NCBI GenBank assembly: GCA_003574785.1
Contig: QORU01000017.1
Coordinates: 62,001-126,000 of the forward strand
Length of the DNA stretch: 64,000 nucleotides
Direction of reading: 5' to 3'
Source: Taklimakanibacter deserti
GTDB lineage: Bacteria > Pseudomonadota > Alphaproteobacteria > Rhizobiales > Aestuariivirgaceae
In this document: piece after piece, positions 50,851 through 58,800 of the stretch
How positions within the stretch are numbered: position 1 is the first letter of the stretch
Layout: each line of letters begins with the position of its first letter
The notes under the pieces: model-generated
Told to the model about the DNA's origin: nothing
Databases searched by the model: none
What the model saw: only the letters and a program-made list of their open reading frames with translations
Made by a program: the position numbers and the translations under genes

Positions 50851-52707
50851 ATCACGGTCAACAACAATGGCCTGGTGGACGCGTCGCAGGCTCAAACCGC
50901 CGTCGTCGCCAATGCCAATGGCGACAACAGCAAGATCGTGGTGAACAACACCAACACGATCCTCGGCGGCACGGGGGCCGGCCTGCAACTGCAGACGTCG
51001 AGCCTCCTCAATACCGATATCGACATCGTCAATTCGGGACTGATCACATCGGACAATCTGTTCGCGATCAATACCGATGGCGCGTCGACCGAGATCCTGA
51101 ATACCGGCACCGTGCTCGGCTTCATCGACCTCACCAATCAGGGCGATACTATCGACAATAATGGCGGCGTCTTCGAAGCGCGGTTAGTTTCGGACTTCCG
51201 CAGCGGGTTCGACGTCTTCAACAATAATGGCGGTGTGGTGCATACCGCCGCGGACCCGTTGGCGCCCGAGACCGTGCATTTCGCCGATCTCGAGCAGTTC
51301 AACAACAATGGCGGCCTGATATCGCTAGTCGATGGCGGCAACAATATTGACTCCTTCATCATGACTTCCCCGGCGCCGTTCACGACCTATATCGGCACCA
51401 ACGGCGGCCTCGCGGTCGACGGTTTCCTGGCGCCGGCGGCGGATGGCGGTAAATCGGACTTGCTCAATATCGGCGGCACTACGGACGGCAACACCAAAGT
51501 CTTCGTCAATCTGACCAACCCGATCGGCAGCGCGCCGAACACCGAAGGCATACCGGTGATCAAGGTGGACGGCCACGGCAACACCTCCGAGGAAGATTTC
51601 GACATCGCGGGTGGTGTGCTCAATGCCGGCTTCTTCGCATGGGATCTGAGGCTCGATTCGACGAGCGGACCCGATGACGTGCATGAGCTCTACACCACCG
51701 GATTGGGCGTCGGCGCCTACGAGTTCGCCGCCGGCATCACCGGCATGCAGGACATCTGGTATCAGACGGCGGGCACGCTGCTGCAGCGCCAGGCGGACTT
51801 GCGGCCGCTGATCGGTGCGACGCAAGTGACGCCGGTCGCCGACTTCGCCGAGCCGGTCGAGCCGACACCCGTCGCCAACATCACGCCCGGCTTCTGGCTG
51901 AAAGGTGTCGGCAGCTGGATTACGCGCGATCAAGAAGACAACGATGTCGTGACCGATCGCGACCAGTCGGTCTACGGCATTTTCGGCGGCTTCGACTTCG
52001 GCACCGAGAACCTGCATGAGCAAGGCGATGTGCTGATGTTCGGCCTGCTCGCGGGCTACATCCACTCCGATCTCGACTTCGACTCGACCAACACGGAATG
52101 GACCTACAAGGGCCCGTCGATCGGCGCCTATGCGACCTATCTCGACCGTGCCTTCTATGTCGATGCGCTGGTGAAAGCCGACTTCCTCGATATCGACATC
52201 GATGCCGACGATCTCGCCCCGAGCGATAGCGATGCCGACACCGATGCCTTCAATATCGGCGGCCGCATCGACACGGGCTACAAGTTCGGCGAGACATGGT
52301 TCGTCGAGCCGCAGGCGACACTGGCTGTCGTCCATACCGAGATCGACGATGTCGACGACATCTTCGGCGGCTCGGTCGAGTTCGATGACGCGACGAGCGT
52401 CAGAGGCAGGCTCGGCCTCAGGCTCGGCCATGAGCAGACCGCGGAGACCGGCGTCGTCTATACGGGCGATGTGACGGCGAGCGTGTGGCAGGAATTCGCG
52501 GGCGACAATGACGCGACGATCTTCACGCCGCCGCTCGGCGATCCGGCCGGCGTCTCGGACGATCCGGGCGAGACCTATGGCGACCTCTCATTGGGCTTCA
52601 GCGTCGCGGCACCCGAGGGCTGGTCGGGCTTCATCCGCGGCGGCTATCAGTTCAACGACGATTTCGAGGCGATCAGCGGCAATGCCGGATTGAGATACGC
52701 CTGGTAG
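45385..52707 (+). CDS. Adhesin 4, passenger and beta-barrel part
   Basis: 2,440 residues counted from a TTG that is unlikely to be a true start. A Gly-Gly-X passenger (about 1-1,820) has modules such as GTVSITAGGNI and AITVTVAGDI between GGxGG runs. A beta-helix-like stretch follows ([47 protein letters not shown]), then the linker [27 protein letters not shown] and a barrel (about 2,169-2,440) ending AISGNAGLRYAW. From about 50,870 on it is very close to adhesin 5 in DNA and protein, a recent duplication or gene conversion. There is no signal peptide in this frame. Confidence 0.8.
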   Translation: MTGQPGTGGKGGNGGDGTGGSGIDAAGDGGAGGSGVAAPAGGVGGNGGPGGVGGHANGTGGNGGNGGAGTGGSVEGVSVTATGSIASASITATGGAGTGGMGGNGGTGQGGDGGNGGDGGDGGGNAGPISADGTAGGDGGTGGAGGNAHGTGGDGGTGGAGTGGNVGTVSITAGGNIIGSATITSQGGAATGGTGGNGGNGTGGTGRAGGNGGDGGDLGDITAGSNNSGGDGGAGGNAGSADGTGGAGGTGGAATGGSTGAISIDLGGGASNLTITANGGVATGGAGGVGGDGQGGTGGDGGNGGPGGRFGDVGSGTNNRGGDGGTGGNGGSANGIGGAAQGGAGTGGSTDAITIDAAGNITGAISIVSTGGDGTGGGGGTGGSGTGGDGGDGDPGGIGGGGGTAQFAHGGNGGGGGTGGDANGTGGSATGGDGTGGDAGPITITADGSIGNVVITAAGGDGKGSDGGEGGKGLGGFGGEGGIGGQGGNGSGIQSGSGGIGGDGGDGSSANGTGGSANGGSGTGGSTGAISIDVAGPVGNDIIVTSTGGGGTGGIGGEGGDGEGNFAGRGNDGGDGGDVGSSTGRAGGDGGNGGTANGMGGSANGGSAAGGSTGAIAIDLASLVTGDINVTTAGGQATGGRGGEGGEGIGGSGGNGLSDGSGGDLGDLATNGNVAGVGGNSGHGGSVDATGGGADGGDAIGGDAGTVTINAGGGIDGSLIVAANGGMATGGAGGSGGIATGGRGGEGRSGANGGSIGEITGGDNNTAGAGGTGGNGGSASATGGSAHGGDGYGGDTGAITVTVAGDITSAATISASGGEGVGGDGGRGGDAEGGEGGVGGDGGNSFGIDAISNGGTGNSAGQGGNAGAGGNAANTGGAGGNGGDGYGGDTGPIAITVGGDVPSTTIDSSGGNATGGNGGEGGYGGDDEGEGGTGGDGGYGGDGGDIDSIGTGAGNTGNSAGAGGNAGQGGHANATGGAGGIGGDATAGHAGAISFNFAGTAGDIEITSSGGQANGGLGGAGNTAYGSDAGDGGYYGGDGGSIGSLDIGTGIDSGSSNQAGTGGTGGNGGNEIVKGGAGGRGGDAIGGSTGAITITGTGAITGTLAITTGGGSAFGGDGNEGGYADGDADAGEPGYGGAGGDIGAIITSGDGNSAGAGGTGGNSGSSLATGGVGGRGGDAIAGDTGAIFITLAGPTNGLDLTSYGGAATGGAGGDGGSAYAGRNGYGGGGGGAGGTIGDIVSGNNNEAGDGGNGGKAGSEGDGFNAKGTGGTGGRGGNATGGSTGAVTIGVTGDIDTLTLAITGGEATGGNGGNGGAGYGDASGDGYNGGSGGNIGNITTSGDGNSAGDGGDGAEAGASLGQGGIGGRGGDATGGSTAPVWIDLAGNIVDVVTITVDGGGATGGNGGDGGLGEGSQSDQVGGDGGDGGSVGTIAAGNNNSAGAGGDGGHGGSGPSIGGAGGRGGHATGGSVETVGINLLAGSTSTGGIFVDAEGGSADGGDGGVGGEATDGSGGAGGDGGDGGDVGTVTTGVNNVGGDGGDGGDGGTDVDSTGGAGGLGGDGFGGHANVAINTDGIVTTAGASINVTARGGAATGGAGGSGGAAEAGFGESGGDGGDGGTGQVVGAGGDGGDGGDGGDAFGGAGGQGGNATGGNATVDIGNGGTLTSTGDDTSTIFVQAFGGDATAGNGGAGGEATGGDGGEGGTGGNDGNAVKDGADGADGAGGNATGGNGGAGGSATGGNATVTVTNNGSVFATGANSNGIRIETTTGIGQFAAPLPGPGPGNGGIGGAATAGTSGDGNSTGQAEGGDPGASGTLKTGNGLITVNNNGLVDASQAQTAVVANANGDNSKIVVNNTNTILGGTGAGLQLQTSSLLNTDIDIVNSGLITSDNLFAINTDGASTEILNTGTVLGFIDLTNQGDTIDNNGGVFEARLVSDFRSGFDVFNNNGGVVHTAADPLAPETVHFADLEQFNNNGGLISLVDGGNNIDSFIMTSPAPFTTYIGTNGGLAVDGFLAPAADGGKSDLLNIGGTTDGNTKVFVNLTNPIGSAPNTEGIPVIKVDGHGNTSEEDFDIAGGVLNAGFFAWDLRLDSTSGPDDVHELYTTGLGVGAYEFAAGITGMQDIWYQTAGTLLQRQADLRPLIGATQVTPVADFAEPVEPTPVANITPGFWLKGVGSWITRDQEDNDVVTDRDQSVYGIFGGFDFGTENLHEQGDVLMFGLLAGYIHSDLDFDSTNTEWTYKGPSIGAYATYLDRAFYVDALVKADFLDIDIDADDLAPSDSDADTDAFNIGGRIDTGYKFGETWFVEPQATLAVVHTEIDDVDDIFGGSVEFDDATSVRGRLGLRLGHEQTAETGVVYTGDVTASVWQEFAGDNDATIFTPPLGDPAGVSDDPGETYGDLSLGFSVAAPEGWSGFIRGGYQFNDDFEAISGNAGLRYAW

Positions 52708-52733
52708 CGGAAACTGACGTTTGGGAATAGTGT

Positions 52734-52751
52734 TGTGCCCTAAATGCAACA
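52734..52751 (+). promoter_or_regulatory. Shared adhesin 5' element, copy 5
   Basis: TGTGCC-CTAAA-TGCAACA ends 97 bp before the adhesin 5 start. The surrounding AGTGTTG-N11-CAACACT is a perfect 7-bp inverted repeat. It lies only 27 bp after the adhesin 4 stop, with no terminator between. Confidence 0.65.
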
Positions 52752-52847
52752 CTCGCCAAAAAACACGAGTTACTTGGAGGAATCCCTGGAGACTTCCTTC
52801 GAGGCCTATAAACTCGGCGTAATTTTCCCAAAAGGCGGGGGACCAAA

Positions 52848-55800
52848 ATGGGATACGGGCAGGCATCGACCCTGGGCAATCTGGCTTCGGGTAAGGGGCG
52901 GCGTGCCAGTCTGTTGTCCTGCACGGCCCTGGCTACCTCCCTGATCATCGTAGGGTTAGTTCTGCCGTCTGTCGGCGCCCTTGCCGCCGACCAGTTCGGG
53001 GCTGACGACGATGGTGCCACGAATATTGGCGCGGACGACTCGCAAGCACCTATTTTCGCCGATGTCCCGGGCGGGATCGTCATCGGTCCACTCACCGGAG
53101 GGGTGGGCGGAGGCGGTAATGGCGGCGCGGGCGGTGTGGGCAATGGTACCCTTGGTGGCCCGGGGACTCCCGGGGTTGTTCCCGGCGCGTCGGGCGGTCC
53201 GGGCGGAAATGCCGGCGGCTTCGGCGGCAGCGCCCATGGCGGCGCCGGCGCGGGCGGCATTGCCGGCGTGGACGGCGTCATCGTTGACATAATCGGCAAC
53301 ATCGCCAATGGCGTCGAGGCCACGCTGACCAGCGGCGCCGGCACGGGCGGCAATGGCGGTACCGGCGGTGACGGTTTTGGCACCGTCGCGGGACCCGGCG
53401 GCGCGGGCGCCGATGGCGCGCCTGGCGGAAACGGCGGCAATGGCGGCCAGGGCGGCAACTCGTTTGGCGAGGGCGGTGCCGCCAATGGCGGCGCCGGCAC
53501 GGGCGGCGACACCGGGTCGATCAGCATCACGGCAACCGGCGAGATCACCAATGGCGTCAATCCCGACGCGGTCAATCTCACCGCGACCGCTGGTGCCGGC
53601 AGCGGCGGCAATGGCGGGACGGGTGGGACTGGCTTGGCCGGCGCTGCGGCACCCGGCGGCGCCGGCGGCGCCGGCGGGGACCTCGGCAATATCGCCACCA
53701 ACAACATTGTCGGCGGCAGCGGCGGTCAGGGCGGCAGCAGCAATGCTTCGGGCGGTTCCGCCGCAGGCGGGTCGGGCACCGGAGGCAGCGGTGCCGTGAT
53801 CGGCGTTGCCGCGGGCGCCGACATAGACGGCAACATCATCGTCTCATCCGAGGGCGGCGCGGGCCAAGGCGGCAATGGCAACATCGGCGGCGGCGCGGGC
53901 GGAGACCAGGGACTTGAGGGCGGCAATGGCGGCGCTGGCGGTGACTTGGGCATTGTCACCGGGAACGGCAATCGCGCGGGCGCCGGCGGTGCCGGCGGCG
54001 ACAGCGGCGGCGGCAGTGCGACGGGCGGTTCGGCCAGTGGCGGCGCGGGCACAGGCGGTGACGGGGCCGACATCGAGATCCGCGCCGCCGGTGACATCAT
54101 CTCGAGCGATGTCGACCTGTCGTCGACGGGCGCATCCGGCACGGGCGGCAATGGCGGCACTGGCGGCAATGGCGAGGGTGGCATCAGCAGCGCTGCCGGC
54201 GATGGCGGCGATGGCGGCGATATCGCGTCCATCGATGGTGGGAACAACAATACTGGGGGCGCCGGCGGCAGCGGTGGCAACGGCGGCACGACCGATTTCA
54301 CGGGCGGCGACGCGAATGGCGGCTCGGGCATTGGTGGCGACGGCGGCGCGATCAGCGTCGGTGCCGGCGATGACATCGAGATGGACTCCCTATTCACCTT
54401 GGCCGGTGGCGCTGGCAACGGCGGGAACGGCGGCACTGGCGGTGGCGCCAGCGCTAGCCAAATCGGCGGCAATGGCGGCATTGGCGGTGCGGGCGGTGAT
54501 GTCGGTCCGATCACGGGGGACGGGAATGCCGGTGGTGCCGGCGGCATCGGCGGCACTGGCGGCAGCGGCGATGGCACGGGCGGTTCGGCGAATGGCGGCA
54601 GCGGTACCGGAGGTGATGCGGGCCAGCTCAGCGTCACGGCGGGCGACGACATGCTAGCGGGCGTCGAGATATTCTCGACCGGCGGTGACGGCATCGGCGG
54701 ATCCGGCAATACGGCCGGGGCTGCCTCCAGGGGTGTCGGCGGCGGCTCCGGCGGCAATGGCGGTGCGGGCGGCGACATCACGTCCGCCGTCAGTGGAAAC
54801 GACAATGAAGGTGGTGCCGGCGGCAATGGCGGCGATGGCGGCACTGGCGATGGCACGGGCGGATCGGCCGATGGCGGCACTGGCACGGGCGGCGACGCCA
54901 GCGCGATGATCTTCGATGCCGGCGGCAACATAAGTCTCGCGGCAGACGTGCTGTCGGCCGGCGGCGAGGGCCGGGGCGGGGCGGGTGGTATTGGCGGCAA
55001 CGGCACAGGCAGCTTCGGCGGCAATGGCGGCAATGGCGGCGAAGGTGGGGATATCGCATCGGTCGAAAGCGGCAGCGGCAATAGCGGTGGCACCGGTGGT
55101 GCTGGCGGAAATGCCGGCAGTGGCGATGGCACGGGCGGCTCGGCCAATGGCGGCAGCGGCACCGGCGGCGATGGGGGGCAAGTCAAGATCACGGCCGGCG
55201 ACGACATAGACGGCATCGTCGTAGCCTTGTTGTCAGGGAGCGACGGCATCGGCGGGTCCGGCAATACGGGCGGCCTTGGCGGCGGCCTCGCCGGCGGCCA
55301 GGGTGGCAATGGCGGCGCTGGCGGCGATATCACGTCCGTCGACAGCGCAACCGGCACGACAGGCGGCGCCGGCGGCAGCGGCGGCAATGGCGGCAGCGCC
55401 AATGGCACAGGCGGCTCGGCCAATGGCGGCAATGGCGTGGCCGGCGCCGGCGGCGTGGTCATCATCGATGCCGGCGGCAATATTGATATCAGCGTCGCAT
55501 TCGCATCGGCTGGTGGCGATGGTACAGGCGGAAATGGCGGCCTGGCCGGTGGGGGCCTCGCCGGTAACGCGGGCAATGGCGGTCAAGGCGGTGCCGGCGG
55601 CGATGTCTCATCCATCGCCAGCGGCAGCAGCAATGCAGGCGGTGCCGGCGGCATTGGCGGCGACGGCGGCAGCAGCGATGGCACGGGCGGCTCGGCCAAT
55701 GGCGGCAACGGCACCGGCGCTGATGCGGGCGGGCTCAGCCTGAAAGCGGGCGAAGACATAGACGTTGTGGTCGACGTCATATTGGCTGGCGGCGACGGCG

Positions 55801-58800
55801 CCGGCGGGTCCGGCAATACGGGCAATATGGGTTTCGGCACTGCCGGCGGCGCTGGCGGCAATGGCGGCGCTGGCGGCGCGATCGTGTCCATCGACAGTGG
55901 AAGCGACAATGAAGGCGGTGCCGGCGGCACGGGCGGCGATGGCGGCAGCGCCAATGGCACGGGCGGCTCAGCCAATGGCGGCAATGGCGTCGGTGGCGCC
56001 GGCGGCGCGATCGTCGTCGAGGCCGGCGGCAATATCGACATCGTCATCGCTGCGGCATCGTCCGGCGGCGATGGCTTCGGCGGCAATGGCGGCGTTGGCG
56101 GCTTTGGCTTGGGCGGGGCGGGCGGCGACGGCGGTCAAGGCGGCTCTGGCGGCGGCATCGCGTCCATCGTCAGTGGTAGCAACAACACAGGTGGGGCGGG
56201 CGGCACTGGCGGCACCGGCGGGAGCGCCGATGGCACGGGCGGTTCCGCCAATGGCGGCAGCGGCACCGGGGGTGATGCGGGCGACCTCCGCATTAAAGCC
56301 GGCGAAGACATAGAGGCTCGGATCGACGCAATCCTGGTCGGCGGCGACGGCACCGGGGGATCCGGCAATACGGGCGGCCAAGGCGATGGCGGTCGTGACA
56401 CTGGCGGCGGGGGCCTTGGCGGCAATGGCGGCGCCGGCGGCGAAATTGCGTCCCTCGGCAGCGGCGACAACAATGCCGGCGGCGCCGGCGGTGATGGCGG
56501 TGATGGCGGCAGTGCCAACGGCACGAGCGGATCAGCCAATGGCGGCAATGGCGCGGGTGGCGATGGCGGCGATATCACCATCGATGCCGGCGGCAATATA
56601 GGCCTCAGCGCCGAATTCATATCGGCCGGCGGTGAAGGCACAGGCGGAAATGGTGGTGTCGCGGGTGTGGTCGGGGGTGGCGCCGGCGGTACTGGCGGCA
56701 ATGGCGGTGATGGCAGTGATATCGCCTCCATCGGCAGCGGCAGCGGCAATAAAGCCGGTGCCGGCGGCAATGGCGGTCATGGCGGGAGCTCGCAAAACAC
56801 GGGTGGCTCGGCCAATGGCGGCAGCGGCATCGGCGGAGATGCGGGTGCGCTCAGGATCGCCGCGGGCGCGAACATAGACGCTGAAATGCGCGTGATCCTC
56901 GGCGGCGGCAACGGCACCGGCGGGTCCGGCAATACCGCCAGCTTCGCCTCATCCAATCGGGCCGGCGCCGGCGGCCATGGCGGCCATGGCGGCGATATCG
57001 CCTCCGTCGACAGCGGCGACGACAATGAAGCGGGCGCCGGCGGTGCCGGCGGCGATGGCGGCAACGCCAATGGCGCGGGCGGTACGGCCAATGGCGGCAG
57101 CGGCACGGGGGGCGCCGGCGGCGATATCGCCATCGATGCCGGCGGCAGCATCGACATCACAGCCGACCTCACGACATCGGGAGGTCACGGCAACGGCGGA
57201 AATGGTGGTGTCGGCGGTCGGGGCAATGGCGGCACTGGCGGTACTGGCGGCGATGGCGGCGATGGCGGCGATGTCGCATCGGTCACCGGCGGCGGCACCA
57301 ACAATCAAGCGGGCGCCGGCGGTGAGGGCGGTGATGGTGGCAGCGCCGACAGCACGGGTGGCTCGGCCAATGGCGGCAGCGGCACCGGTGGTGGGAGCGG
57401 TGAGATCACCATTGCTGCCGGCATGGACATCGAAGGCAATATCGAGGTGCTCTCGAGGGGCGGCAACGGCGCCGGCGGATTGGGGAACACGGCTGGCCGC
57501 GGCGTTGGCGGCTCCGGCGCGAGCGGTGGTGACGGCGGCGATGGCGGCAATTCCGCAGGCGCTGGAAGCAGCGGCGGTGCCGGCGGCAGCGGCGGCAGCG
57601 GTGGCGACTCCAATGGCTCTGGTGGTTCCGCCGATGGCGGGGCCGGCACCGGCGGCAGCAGCGGCGCGATCACGATCGAGGCCGGCGGCAACATAACCGG
57701 TGGGACCATTGGGCTCCAGACTATCGGTGGTTCGGGCACGGGCGGTGCCGGTGGTCTCGGCGGCGAGGGCGTTGGCGTCGACGGGGGTGATGGTGGAACC
57801 GGCGGCAGTGTCGGCACGGGAGGTGATCTCCTGGGCGTGGCCTCCTTTTTCGGTGCGGCCGGAGCCGATGGTGGTCAGGGCGGCAACGCCAATGGAGCGG
57901 GCGGGTCGGCCCATGGCGGCTCGGGTACGGGCGGCAAGTCGGGCGACATCACCATCGAGGCCGGCGGCGCGATCGCCAGTGGCATCAAGATCGCGACAAG
58001 GGGCGGCTCGGGCATCGGCGGCGCCGGCAACACCGCGGGAAATGGCACTGGCGGGGGTGGTGGCTCCGGCGTCGGTGGCACCGCCGGCGATGGCGGCTCA
58101 TTTGGCGACCTGGTCGACTCGGAGTTGAGCAGTGCCGGCACGGGCGGCGCCGGCGGCCGGGGCGGCAATGCCAATGGATTTGGCGGCACGGCCAATGGCG
58201 GTGCGGGCACCGGCGGCTCCTCGGGCGCGATCACGATCGCAGCCGGCGGCATCGGCGCCGGCATCGGCATTTCGTCCCTTGGTGGGGTTGGCACAGGCGG
58301 GGCCGGCGGGACCGGCGGTCTCGGCCAGGGTGCCTTCGCGCGCCAAGGCGGTACTGGCGGCATGGGTGGCAGTTTTGGCGATCTGACGGATTCGCAGTTC
58401 ATTTCCGCGGGCTTCGGCGGGACCGGCGGGCAAGGCGGCGATGCCAATGGCACGGGAGGTGCCGGTGGCACCGGCGGCGCCGGCACCGGCGGCAGCACGG
58501 GTGCGATAACAATGGACCTCGCCGGCAATATCCTCGGCGCGATCGCCCTCACCGTCGAAGGCGGAGCGGGCACCGGTGGCGCGGGTGGCGTGGGTGGAAC
58601 CGGAACGGGTGGCGGAGCTGGTTTTGGCGGCTTCGGTGGTGACGGCGGCCATATTGGCGACCTGATCAACTCGAACGCCGTCCAGGGTGGAGCGGGCGGC
58701 CTTGGTGGCGTGGGCGGCAATGCCGATGGCACCGGCGGCAATGGCGGCGATGGCGGCGCCGGCACGGGCGGCAGCACCGGTCTGATCGACATCAACGTCG

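Larger units (their letters stand above)
44906..52707 (+). pseudogene. Glycine-rich autotransporter adhesin 4, split by a frameshift
   Basis: The first frame (44906-45388) encodes a signal peptide and the start of a passenger and ends NIIGNIVNPALLTH then TGA. The rest of the gene is open in another frame from 45385. Removing one CA from CACACA (45379-45384) joins them as NPALLTLTGQPGTGG, which aligns with NPAVIDVTGQSMTGG at the same place in adhesin 1. The restored protein would have about 2,600 residues. As read, the passenger and barrel lack a signal peptide, so the gene is off unless the ribosome slips, the tract changes length or the call is a sequencing error. Confidence 0.8.

Noticed and set aside
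28612..52751. Sigma-54 promoter as the shared adhesin element
   Set aside because: The GG and GC pairs are 7 bases apart instead of the required 10, so the -24/-12 rule is not met.
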